Source of the DNA: an uncultured Eubacteriales bacterium
Lineage (GTDB): Bacteria; Bacillota; Clostridia; Oscillospirales; Oscillospiraceae
Assembly: GCA_900544765.1 (NCBI GenBank)
Contig: UQWI01000001.1
Location: 124,001 to 188,000 of the forward strand
Direction: 5' to 3'
DNA length: 64,000 nt
Numbering within the stretch: position 1 is the first letter of the stretch; every line of letters begins with the position of its first letter. Shown piece by piece: positions 1 through 6,631 of this stretch. A program made the position numbers and the translations under genes. The notes under the pieces were generated by a model. It searched no databases, was not told the DNA's origin, and was given only the letters and a program-made list of their open reading frames with translations.

Positions 1-2
1 AC

Positions 3-275
3 ACCGAGAGCGTCGCCAACGTGGCCCTGGCCGCAGGCGTCCCCATCGTGGGCGGAGACCCCGGCATCTGCTCCGGCTGCGGCGTGGCCACCATAGCCAC
101 GGATTACTATGAGCTCGGCCGCCTGACCGGCGAAATGGCCGCAAAGATACTCACCGGCGAGGCGGATATCTCCACCATGCCCGTGCAGTACGGCGCGATG
201 GAAAAGCTCTACAACCCCGCCAACTGCGAAACCCTCGGTATAACCATCCCCGAAGGCTACACAGCCGTAGAGTGA
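3..275 (+). CDS. ABC transporter substrate-binding protein, C-terminal part
   Basis: Only the last 90 codons lie in the window; the frame is open to the left edge. The visible part reads TESVANVALAAGVPIVGGDP, then GVATIATDYYELGRLTGEMA and a tail ending LGITIPEGYTAVE. This is the second-lobe signature of the TrpX/DUF534-type substrate-binding proteins (PF04392 family), which bind small ligands such as amino acids outside the cell and deliver them to an ABC permease. No permease or ATPase is seen downstream; a terminator follows directly, so this is the last gene of its unit. The ligand cannot be inferred. Confidence 0.85.
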   Translation, partial: TESVANVALAAGVPIVGGDPGICSGCGVATIATDYYELGRLTGEMAAKILTGEADISTMPVQYGAMEKLYNPANCETLGITIPEGYTAVE

Positions 276-280
276 CCAGA

Positions 281-311
281 GCCGTCCCGGCCCAACGCCG
301 GGACGGCTTTT
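281..311 (+). terminator. Rho-independent terminator after the substrate-binding protein
   Basis: GCCGTCCCGG (281-290) pairs with CCGGGACGGC (298-307) around a 7-nt loop and is followed by TTTT. Confidence 0.9.
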
Positions 312-486
312 GCGCTCAGCAGGTCTGCTGACGGCCGCATTCTCTTGCGTCATGCCGTCCGACGATATATTTGCCCAAAACCGGAACGCGCTACAGCCAA
401 TATCAAGCCGTTCCGGCTGTTTATATACCAGAAAAAGCATTTCCAAACTATTTACAATTTGTTCGCTGTTTTTTACAGCTTTCGGC

Positions 487-515
487 TTGATTTCAGCTCC
501 AGTATAGGTTATTAT
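487..515 (+). promoter_or_regulatory. Predicted sigma-70 promoter of the CBS-domain gene
   Basis: TTGATT (487-492) and TATTAT (510-515) are separated by 17 bp. The promoter sits in the 300-base gap between the first terminator and the CBS gene. The rest of that gap (312-486) is AT-richer and holds nothing I recognise. The leader from about 522 to 619 contains two purine-rich stretches and a GGCGCC palindrome but no riboswitch I can name. Confidence 0.55.
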
Positions 516-619
516 ATATAAGGAATGAGGAGAAGCGCACCGTGCAATTATTCAGGAAGGAGGCGCGTATCAAGGCGCGGCGCCGCGTAAAGTATACCAT
601 AACGTCAGGAAGGTCAAAA

Positions 620-1045
620 ATGAACATTCCTAAAATACTCACCCCCAAGGCAATGACCGCCTACCTAAACGACAACGACACCGTCCGTCAGGGGCTCGAG
701 GTCATGAAGCGCTATGGCTACACCGCCATACCTGTGCTGAACGACCACGGCGAGTACATCGGCTGCATCACCGAGGGCGACTTCCTCTGGCACATCCTGT
801 CCACCGGCAGCACCTCAATGAAAAGCCAGGAGCGCTACCGCATCTCCGAGCTTGTCCGCCGCGACTTCTGCCCACCGCTCGGCATTGCCGCCGATGACGA
901 CGAGGTAATCGACGCCGTCATGCAGCAGAACTTTGTCCCCATAGTCGACGACCGAGGCTGCTTCTGCGGCATCGTTACCAGGCGCAGCGTAATAGGCGCC
1001 CTGGCCGGGGCCGAGGCCACGCTCATCGGCAAGGCCGCCATATAA
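620..1045 (+). CDS. CBS-pair domain protein, CbpB-like
   Basis: A 141-residue protein made of two CBS domains and little else. The first (about residues 10-60) carries IPVLNDHGEYIGCITEGDFL and the second (about 80-135) carries FVPIVDDRGCFCGIVTRRSV. Stand-alone CBS pairs bind adenine nucleotides; the Gram-positive CbpB/DarB group of this size binds cyclic di-AMP and modulates partners such as the (p)ppGpp synthetase. The ATG at 620 is chosen because AGGAAGG lies 7 nt upstream; the frame is open back to a GTG at 542, but that start has a weaker context. Stand-alone gene with its own promoter and terminator. The ligand is inferred from family and size, not shown. Confidence 0.85.
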   Translation: MNIPKILTPKAMTAYLNDNDTVRQGLEVMKRYGYTAIPVLNDHGEYIGCITEGDFLWHILSTGSTSMKSQERYRISELVRRDFCPPLGIAADDDEVIDAVMQQNFVPIVDDRGCFCGIVTRRSVIGALAGAEATLIGKAAI

Positions 1046-1059
1046 ATACGAAAAAGACA

Positions 1060-1085
1060 GCCGCCCTGTTTCCAGGGCGGCTTTT
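1060..1085. terminator. Bidirectional terminator between CBS gene and P-type ATPase
   Basis: GCCGCCCTG (1060-1068) pairs with CAGGGCGGC (1073-1081). TTTT follows on the plus side and an A-run precedes it, so it can end both converging genes. Confidence 0.85.
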
Positions 1086-1093
1086 ATATTGCC

Positions 1094-3172
1094 TCAGAGC
1101 AGCCTTGTCATGCTCTTGAGGCTGATGGCGACGGTGGAGGCATTGTGAAGCATAGCTCCCGTGGCCGGAGGCAGTATGCCTGTTAGACCCAGCGCTATAA
1201 GCGCGCCGTTGAAGCCTATCACGAAGCGGTAATTTGAGCGTATCCTTGCCATAAGCGCCAGCGCTATCCTGCGCAGGGCTACAAGCTCGGATATGTCCCC
1301 CTCGGAGATGGTGATGTCGGCAATTTCCCTGGCAATCGCCGCGCCGGAGCTTATCGCCACACCGGCGTCGGCGGCGGAAAGCGCCGGAGAATCGTTTATG
1401 CCGTCGCCGACCATAATGACCGTATGCCCGGCAGCCTTGAGCTTTTGTACATATGCTGCTTTGTCCTCAGGCAGTACCTCGGCGCAGAAATCGTCCACGC
1501 CGACCTCGGCCGCTATGGCCTCAGCAGTGCGGCGGCTGTCGCCGGTTAGCATAATGCACCTGCTTATACCCAGTTCCCTAAGCCTTCTCAGGGCCGGCAC
1601 CGCCTCCGGTCTGAGCGGGTCGGAAACGCATATCACAGCTGCCAGCGTGCCGGCAACAGACAGGTACAGATGAGAATAGTGCGTCGGGATTGCATCAAAC
1701 CTCCCACGCTCACCATCCGGCACAACGCAGCCGCAGTCCTCAAAAATGAAGTGCGCCGAGCCAATCTGAACTGTCTCTTCGCCCACGCGGCTGGATATCC
1801 CATGGGCGACTATGTACTCCACCTTGCTGTGCAGCTCATCATGGCTCAGTCCAAGCTCCTGTGCCCGGCGGACAACGGCGTTCGCCATCGAGTGCGGAAA
1901 GTGCTCTTCCAGGCATGCGGCCAGGCGCAGCATCTCGTCCCTGTCCTTGCCGCCGAAGGTGACGATGTCCGCCACCTCCGGGCAGGCGCATGTGAGCGTA
2001 CCGGTCTTGTCAAAGACAATCGTGTCGGCGTTTGCCACCGCTTCAAGGAACTTTCCGCCCTTGACTGTGATGTGGTTTGCGCCGCATTCTCGCATGGCGG
2101 ACAGCACGGCCAGCGGCATGGCCAGCTTGAGAGCGCAGGAGAAGTCGACCATCAGGACGCTTAGCGCCCGCATAACGTCGCGTGTAAGCAGATATCCCAG
2201 CGCCGAGCCTGCCAACGTCCATGGAACAAGCCGGTCCGCCAATCCGGCGGCCTTGCTCTCCGCCGCGCTCTTGAGCCGCTCGCTGTCCTCAATCATAGCA
2301 ACTATGCGGTCATAGCGCGTGCCGCCGCTCATTTGAGTGACGGTCATGACGCACTCTCCCTCTTCGACCACCATACCCGCGTACACGGTAGTACCCTTGC
2401 GCTTCACAACCGGTTCGCTCTCGCCGGTCAGCGACGCCTGGTTCACCATGACCTCGCCTCCGCGCACCACGCCGTCCACGGGTATAACGCCGCCCATATG
2501 CACCGTGACGGTGTCACCCTCGCGCACCTGGGAAACGGGCAGCAAATGCTCTTCGCCGTCCTCGCCGCGCACCCAGGCACGGTCGACGTTAAGGCTCATC
2601 GTGCGCGCAAGCGAGTCAACGCTCCGCTTGTGCGTCCACTCCTCAAGCAGCTCACCTACCTCCAGCAGGAACATCACGGAACCGGCCGTGCCGAAGTCGC
2701 CGCGCACCATGGATATGCCTATGCTCAGCGCGTCAAGTATCTCCACCTTCATCCTGCCTCGCAGAAGCCAATGCAGCCCGTGGCGTATAAACGGCGCTGC
2801 GTGCCAGAGGCAGCGCGCTATCTTCAGCGGCTTTGGGAAGAGTAGGGAGCTCACGGCCTTGCGTATGCACAAGTTCACAAGCCTTTCCTCATAATACCGG
2901 TTCATCTCCCGGGGGCTGTGCTCCGGCGCGAGCGCGGTTACCTCGGGGGAGCTGTACGAGAACCTGGAAACAGACTCGAGCACGCGTTCCCTCTCCCCGG
3001 CCTTATAATATATGATAGCGCAGCCGGTGCGCTCATGTACCGCCGCGCTGACGGCCCAGGGCCGACTTTCGAGGTAGGCCTGGAGCAAATCCGCCTGAGC
3101 TATGCTCATCGCGCCCTCGGACACGCGCAGCCTCATGCGGCATCTGGACTCATGGATTATCACTGCTTTCAT
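1094..3172 (-). CDS. Heavy-metal-type (P1B) P-type ATPase, atypical metal motif
   Basis: A 692-residue membrane ATPase. Visible: TGES at 249-252 (actuator), the phosphorylation loop DKTGTLT at 388-394 and the hinge GDGINDSP at 589-596. The N-terminus (1-75) has a ferredoxin-like HMA-type sequence without a CxxC metal pair. The transmembrane metal motif, usually CPC, is FSCALKLAMP (344-353), keeping one Cys and lacking the Pro. The usual SEHP motif reads EEHFPHS. This places it in the divergent Clostridia P1B group; the exported metal cannot be assigned, though iron or another first-row metal fits the neighbouring AraC/DUF6110 genes. AGGTGG precedes the ATG. Last gene of the cluster transcribed from about 4.7 kb. 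Confidence 0.9.
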   Translation of the reverse strand: MKAVIIHESRCRMRLRVSEGAMSIAQADLLQAYLESRPWAVSAAVHERTGCAIIYYKAGERERVLESVSRFSYSSPEVTALAPEHSPREMNRYYEERLVNLCIRKAVSSLLFPKPLKIARCLWHAAPFIRHGLHWLLRGRMKVEILDALSIGISMVRGDFGTAGSVMFLLEVGELLEEWTHKRSVDSLARTMSLNVDRAWVRGEDGEEHLLPVSQVREGDTVTVHMGGVIPVDGVVRGGEVMVNQASLTGESEPVVKRKGTTVYAGMVVEEGECVMTVTQMSGGTRYDRIVAMIEDSERLKSAAESKAAGLADRLVPWTLAGSALGYLLTRDVMRALSVLMVDFSCALKLAMPLAVLSAMRECGANHITVKGGKFLEAVANADTIVFDKTGTLTCACPEVADIVTFGGKDRDEMLRLAACLEEHFPHSMANAVVRRAQELGLSHDELHSKVEYIVAHGISSRVGEETVQIGSAHFIFEDCGCVVPDGERGRFDAIPTHYSHLYLSVAGTLAAVICVSDPLRPEAVPALRRLRELGISRCIMLTGDSRRTAEAIAAEVGVDDFCAEVLPEDKAAYVQKLKAAGHTVIMVGDGINDSPALSAADAGVAISSGAAIAREIADITISEGDISELVALRRIALALMARIRSNYRFVIGFNGALIALGLTGILPPATGAMLHNASTVAISLKSMTRLL

Positions 3173-3194
3173 ATTACCACCTGTACAATGTTCA

Positions 3195-3224
3195 AGGGGG
3201 ACCCGGAGAGTCCCCCTGTTTTTT
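3195..3224. other. Hairpin between the DUF6110-like gene and the P-type ATPase
   Basis: GGGGGAC (3196-3202) pairs with GTCCCCC (3210-3216). The T-run lies on the plus side, so on the transcribed minus strand it lacks a terminator tail and more likely acts as an intercistronic mRNA hairpin or weak attenuator. Confidence 0.5.
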
Positions 3225-3246
3225 GCCGCAGTCCGGCTTTACCCGC

Positions 3247-3510
3247 TTATTCCTCGGAGCTGTCCTCTATTTCTGCGCCCTCCTGCGCGGCGCGCCCGGC
3301 GTTTATGTCCTTAGCCCCGGCGAGGATATCCGCCGCGTTCTCCTGAACGGTGGTTATGGTCTCCATAACGGACTCCTTGGCGCGCAGCCCGGCCGCAGTG
3401 ATGTGGGTGTAGGCCTTCTTCGCGTCCTTGCTGGTCAGCAGCTTTATGCCGACGGAGCCGAAGAGCACACCGCCGGCGAATAGCGCCGCACATTTGCTGT
3501 TTGTATTCAT
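3247..3510 (-). CDS. DUF6110-like small protein
   Basis: An 87-residue protein with a short hydrophobic segment near the N-terminus (ALFAGGVLFGSVGIKLL), a basic middle (SKDAKKAYTHITAAGLRAK) and an acidic tail. This matches my memory of the small DUF6110 proteins found beside P1B ATPases in Clostridia; the exact family number is from recall. No catalytic residues are evident, so a structural or accessory role at the membrane beside the ATPase is an inference. AGGAGGG lies just upstream of the ATG. It sits between the 26-residue gene and the ATPase, all on the same strand. Confidence 0.7.
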   Translation of the reverse strand: MNTNSKCAALFAGGVLFGSVGIKLLTSKDAKKAYTHITAAGLRAKESVMETITTVQENAADILAGAKDINAGRAAQEGAEIEDSSEE

Positions 3511-3545
3511 ATACTATCCCTCCTGAATATTTGCGCCGACGCCGC

Positions 3546-3626
3546 TCACTTGTGTTTGTAGCCGGTTATCATTACCATAACCATGCAAATAACGGCGCCC
3601 CACGCCCAAAAGCGGTGCTGTTTCAT
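3546..3626 (-). CDS. 26-residue membrane microprotein
   Basis: A short open frame encoding MKQHRFWAWGAVICMVMVMI followed by TGYKHK. It has a basic start, one hydrophobic stretch of about 15 residues and a basic tail, so it should be a single-pass membrane peptide. GGGAGGTGACAAG directly precedes the ATG, one of the best ribosome sites in the window. I recall similar W-G-A-V-x-C-M peptides ending YKHK beside DUF6110/P1B ATPase genes in other Clostridia. Role unknown; a small subunit or regulator of the neighbouring ATPase is a reasonable guess. Confidence 0.7.
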   Translation of the reverse strand: MKQHRFWAWGAVICMVMVMITGYKHK

Positions 3627-3704
3627 CTTGTCACCTCCCGGGGTGTGTCTTTAATTCTCATGCGCAGGAACGTATAGTACCATATGCCCGCGCTTCCGGC
3701 TGCC

Positions 3705-4613
3705 TCATTCGGACGGCGCCGTGTTTGAATCGGACATTTTTTCCCGCATCGCCTTCCTGTATGTCTGCGGCGACATGGAATAGCGCCGCTTGAACTCAAC
3801 CCCGAACTGGCTGGCCGAGCCATAGCCCGCCCTTTCTGCGACTTTGAACACCGGCATGTCCGTCGTGCGAAGCAACTCCCCGGCGAGCTCCATCCTGCGC
3901 CCGAGCAGATATGCGTGTACGCTCTGTCCATACAGTTCGCGGAAGCACTCCTTGAACGAAGTGGCGGAAATATGGAACTCGGAGGAGAGTGAGCCTATAG
4001 TGAGCCTCTCCCCCAGGTTGTCAAGCATATGCCTGTGTATACGTTTGACCGTATCTATAAGGTACGGGTCGCGGTACCTGACGCGCTTATCCTTCTCCTG
4101 CGAACATCTGCGGCTGAGCAGATAGAGCAGCTCCGCCCCCTTGACAGCGCAGTAGCGCCCGCGCTCTCCCTCTCCAAGCTCTCGCATCGCCGAAAACGCG
4201 GCCTCGCTCCACGCGCTCTGCCCGGAAGTCATCGCCCCTCCCTGGCTCTCAAGCAGAGAGCGAATTAACTCCGGCTCAGCACAGCCGCCCGCGAAAAGGC
4301 TGCAAAGCCCCGGCCCATCCTCCAGCCCGGAGCAGACAAGCACACCCTGAAGCCGCTTTGAGCGCAAACCCAAGTCCCAGTCCCCGCCGCCAAGTAGAAG
4401 CACCTGACGTGAGGACACCACCAGGCCCTGTCTGGTCGTCTTATTCGGCCCCAGTGGCCTGAGCGTCAGCTCCCCGGCAGAGCAGAAAAACATCTCCAGC
4501 CCGCCGGGCGCTGCGGAGAGCTTCATCCCAGCTGACACGGGATGCACATCCAGCTCATAGCATTTCACCCCGGGCGCGCACTCGCTTTCGGCTATGTGTC
4601 CGGCGGCACACAT
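3705..4613 (-). CDS. AraC-family transcriptional regulator
   Basis: About 302 residues. The last 100 hold the double helix-turn-helix of AraC/XylS proteins: LTIGSLSSEFHISATSFKEC for the first and VFKVAERAGYGSASQFGVEF with FKRRYSMSPQTYRKA for the second. The N-terminal 180 residues are a sensor domain I cannot assign. The frame is open to a GTG at 4691, but that codon lies upstream of the promoter -10 box, so it cannot be used. The ATG at 4613, with GGAGG 7 nt before it, is the probable start. It probably controls the downstream microprotein, DUF6110-like gene and ATPase; similar AraC proteins accompany metal transporters in Clostridia (recall). Confidence 0.85.
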   Translation of the reverse strand: MCAAGHIAESECAPGVKCYELDVHPVSAGMKLSAAPGGLEMFFCSAGELTLRPLGPNKTTRQGLVVSSRQVLLLGGGDWDLGLRSKRLQGVLVCSGLEDGPGLCSLFAGGCAEPELIRSLLESQGGAMTSGQSAWSEAAFSAMRELGEGERGRYCAVKGAELLYLLSRRCSQEKDKRVRYRDPYLIDTVKRIHRHMLDNLGERLTIGSLSSEFHISATSFKECFRELYGQSVHAYLLGRRMELAGELLRTTDMPVFKVAERAGYGSASQFGVEFKRRYSMSPQTYRKAMREKMSDSNTAPSE

Positions 4614-4658
4614 TAGCATATCCTCCAGCAAATCACCACCCCCTGTTGCCGCAGATAA

Positions 4659-4674
4659 GTTAGTTAATACTAAC
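4659..4674. promoter_or_regulatory. 16-bp inverted repeat, candidate operator
   Basis: The strand transcribed for araC reads GTTAGTATTAACTAAC, a GTTAG/CTAAC inverted repeat with a 6-bp centre, starting 8 bp downstream of the TATAAT box. A repressor here would cover the start site. The half-site resembles DtxR/MntR-type boxes (TTAGGTTAG-like), which would fit metal control, but the binding protein is unknown. Confidence 0.5.
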
Positions 4675-4682
4675 AATATGTG

Positions 4683-4711
4683 ATTATACACCGCTAACTT
4701 CCGTTTGTCAA
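4683..4711 (-). promoter_or_regulatory. Consensus promoter of the AraC/P-type ATPase cluster
   Basis: On the minus strand, TTGACA (4711-4706) and TATAAT (4688-4683) with a 17-bp spacer: a perfect consensus sigma-70 promoter. It fixes the AraC start at 4613. Confidence 0.85.
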
Positions 4712-4847
4712 GCGCAGGACCCAGCTGATTGTCAGGCAGCTCAGCTTACTCAGCGGCAATATATAATCATCAGCCGCCGTCATATGACAGCGGCTGCTGC
4801 GCTCTTAGCTGTCCCTCTTAATTCACCATGCGTTCCCTTCCGTTTAA

Positions 4848-4877
4848 GCAAAAGCGGCGCCGGAAGGCTCCGGCGCC
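4848..4877 (-). terminator. Terminator of the XRE regulator gene
   Basis: GGCGCCGG and CCGGCGCC arms form a strong hairpin, followed on the minus strand by GCTTTTGCTT. Confidence 0.75.
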
Positions 4878-4886
4878 ATGTGTTAT

Positions 4887-5687
4887 TCACTTGTCACTGC
4901 GCACCGAGCGCATGAGCACAGAGGCGTAGATTATAATTGCCGCGAAAAGCAGGTGTTTAGCACCATAGATTATGCGGTAGAGATAAACGGAATCCCAGCC
5001 CACGATGACGGACGCAGGCACGAGGAACAGCAGTCCCAACAACAGGAACACCGCCGCGTGCACCCAGCTTGGCCTGACGCGCGCATCCCGGAAGGCTATC
5101 ACACCCGAAGTACCGACGCCCAAGTCGGCCAAAACCATGCACACGGCCAGCACGCCCCGCGCCGGGTTTGCCCAATCCGCGCCTCGGAGCAGGTGGAGCG
5201 CCTCCCTAATATATACCCCCGTGCCGAACTCCAGATACAGCAGCACCGGAACATAGATTGAAACGAGTATCCAGAACCACGCCCTGCGTCGGACAAACAT
5301 GCAAATAAGCCCGCCGGCCAGCAGCGGAGAGCACAGGAGCAACGCAGAAAGGAGGACATTGTAACGCAGCATCAGGAGCACTGAAATAACTATTCCCACG
5401 CAAAGCAATACAACGCCCACTATGAACCTCGTCTTAGGCACCGCTCTGTGCGGCGCGGGCCCTTCATGCCCCCGAGGCTCACCGGCAGTATTCTCATTTT
5501 TTACAAGCTCATCGAGCGTCACGCCGAAGAGCTCGGCCATGGCCATAAGCTTCTCAAGCTCCGGCGTTGCGGCATCCCTCTCCCACTTGCTTATTGACTG
5601 CCTCGCCACTCCCAGCTTTTCGGCAAGCACGTCCTGGGATATGCCCATCTGTGAGCGGAAACGGCGTATATTCTCCCCAAGGGACAT
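4887..5687 (-). CDS. XRE-family regulator with C-terminal membrane domain
   Basis: A 266-residue protein. Residues 1-70 form a Cro/CI-type helix-turn-helix (LGENIRRFRSQMGISQDVLA and GVARQSISKWERD). A hydrophilic linker with Pro and Glu follows, then about six hydrophobic segments (for example RFIVGVVLLCVGIVISVLLM). DNA-binding domains tethered to a membrane region like this are common in Firmicutes and may sense envelope state; the signal is unknown. The frame continues upstream, but the start MSLGEN at 5687 is preceded by GAGGTGAAGCCA and follows the promoter. Single gene with its own promoter and terminator. Confidence 0.85.
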   Translation of the reverse strand: MSLGENIRRFRSQMGISQDVLAEKLGVARQSISKWERDAATPELEKLMAMAELFGVTLDELVKNENTAGEPRGHEGPAPHRAVPKTRFIVGVVLLCVGIVISVLLMLRYNVLLSALLLCSPLLAGGLICMFVRRRAWFWILVSIYVPVLLYLEFGTGVYIREALHLLRGADWANPARGVLAVCMVLADLGVGTSGVIAFRDARVRPSWVHAAVFLLLGLLFLVPASVIVGWDSVYLYRIIYGAKHLLFAAIIIYASVLMRSVRSDK

Positions 5688-5708
5688 TGGCTTCACCTCT
5701 CTGGCACA

Positions 5709-5737
5709 AGCATAACGGGACGGCGCAGTTTTGTCAA
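5709..5737 (-). promoter_or_regulatory. Promoter of the XRE regulator gene
   Basis: On the minus strand, TTGACA (5737-5732), a 17-bp spacer and TATGCT (5714-5709), about 20 bp upstream of the chosen ATG. Confidence 0.8.
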
Positions 5738-5754
5738 TCACTCCGGAGTGGAAA

Positions 5755-5777
5755 CGCCGCAACCAGTGGTTGCGGCG
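5755..5777 (-). other. Hairpin upstream of the XRE promoter
   Basis: CGCCGCAACC (5755-5764) pairs with GGTTGCGGCG (5768-5777). It lies between the lipoprotein terminator and the XRE promoter and ends with only TTT on the minus strand, so it may be a backup terminator. Confidence 0.45.
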
Positions 5778-5793
5778 CTGATTTTATGCACGG

Positions 5794-5823
5794 AAAAGCA
5801 AAGGCCCGGAAAACCCGGGCCCA
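5794..5823 (-). terminator. Terminator of the lipoprotein gene
   Basis: On the minus strand GGCCCGG and CCGGGCC pair around a short T-rich loop, followed by TTTGCTTTT, directly after the stop codon. Confidence 0.8.
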
Positions 5824-5825
5824 AT

Positions 5826-6341
5826 TCAGCGCTCATACAGCACATTGCCTTCGGCGTCCAGCACACGGCAGACATAGACGCCGCGATACGCGCCGGGAAT
5901 TTCATACACAAACGGCAGCGAGGTGATTTCCTCATCCGTCCCGTACCCACGCAAGTCGGTAAGCGTCATGCGCGCCGCCTCGGGGTTGGTCACGACAAGC
6001 AGATAGCTGCTGCCTGACGAGTATTCGATGAAGCCGTCGTCCAGCTCCCTCAGGGCGGTGACTGACGCCAGCCACGGGCCGGTAAAATTGCCGACAGTGC
6101 CGTCGCCCACCCGAGCCATGCACACCCTGTCCTCCAGATAGGTACCGCCGTGGAAGAGGACGAGCATTCTTTCGTAATCTCCTTCCTGCTCCTGATGAAT
6201 CACCTCTCCCGAAGAGCCCTCAGGTATTTCTCTCATCTCTATTATCTCCCTGATAAGCGCCTCCTCGGAATCAATCCCGCAGCCTGAAACGCACAGTGTG
6301 AATACAAGCGCGAGAAGAAGCAAAAACAGCCTTTTTACCAT
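5826..6341 (-). CDS. Small secreted lipoprotein of unknown function
   Basis: A 171-residue protein with a classical lipoprotein signal: MVKRLFLLLLALVF, then the lipobox LCVSGCG with the lipidated Cys near residue 21. The mature part (about 150 residues) is soluble, with repeated beta-rich stretches and no known motif. It should be anchored to the outer face of the cell membrane. It has its own promoter and terminator, so it is monocistronic. I do not recognise a family. Confidence 0.8.
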   Translation of the reverse strand: MVKRLFLLLLALVFTLCVSGCGIDSEEALIREIIEMREIPEGSSGEVIHQEQEGDYERMLVLFHGGTYLEDRVCMARVGDGTVGNFTGPWLASVTALRELDDGFIEYSSGSSYLLVVTNPEAARMTLTDLRGYGTDEEITSLPFVYEIPGAYRGVYVCRVLDAEGNVLYER

Positions 6342-6361
6342 AAAAGCGCCCCCTTTTACCC

Positions 6362-6389
6362 ATAATACAGTATCGGGGCGCTATGTCAA
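6362..6389 (-). promoter_or_regulatory. Promoter of the lipoprotein gene
   Basis: On the minus strand, TTGACA (6389-6384), a 16-bp spacer and TATTAT (6367-6362). Confidence 0.75.
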
Positions 6390-6396
6390 TATAAGC

Positions 6397-6419
6397 AAAA
6401 AGCCCGGCCGGGCCGAGCT
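6397..6419 (-). terminator. Terminator after the 20-residue open frame
   Basis: On the minus strand AGCTCGGC and GCCGGGCT pair (one U-G wobble) around CCG, followed by TTTTTG. It lies 19 nt after the stop of the 20-codon frame. Confidence 0.75.
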
Positions 6420-6437
6420 CACATACAGCTGTGTACT

Positions 6438-6500
6438 TTATCTCTCGCTCTGGTTTTCGCTTTCCCAGGAGAAGATGAGATCGTCGAGGTCCTTAGCCAT
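6438..6500 (-). CDS. 20-residue microprotein candidate
   Basis: A 20-codon frame encoding MAKDLDDLIFSWESENQSER. It is acidic and amphipathic, not hydrophobic. GAAAGGAGG lies 8 nt before the ATG, and a good terminator follows the stop, so the region looks like a dedicated short transcript. I know no family. Flanking genes (enoate reductase upstream, lipoprotein downstream on the same strand) are both separated from it by terminators. Alternative: the ribosome site is accidental and the transcript is a small RNA. Confidence 0.5.
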   Translation of the reverse strand: MAKDLDDLIFSWESENQSER

Positions 6501-6583
6501 ATTATCTGCCTCCTTTCTATGTTTAAGATAATCATACTCCGAAATTGTGAACTTTTCCTGCATCAAATTGTAAAATATCTGTG

Positions 6584-6616
6584 TAAAAAGAACCGGCCCG
6601 TTTTACCGGGCCGGCC
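6584..6616 (-). terminator. Terminator of the enoate reductase gene
   Basis: On the minus strand CCGGCCCG and CGGGCCGG pair around a 6-nt loop, followed by TTCTTTTT. Confidence 0.85.
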
Positions 6617-6631
6617 CTTGTTCTTATAAAC

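Noticed and set aside
310..507. Short frame after the first terminator
   Set aside because: No ribosome site, odd composition, and it overlaps the predicted promoter of the CBS gene.
4614..4691. Longer AraC start at the GTG at 4691
   Set aside because: This codon lies upstream of the TATAAT box of a perfect promoter and has no ribosome site; the ATG at 4613 does.
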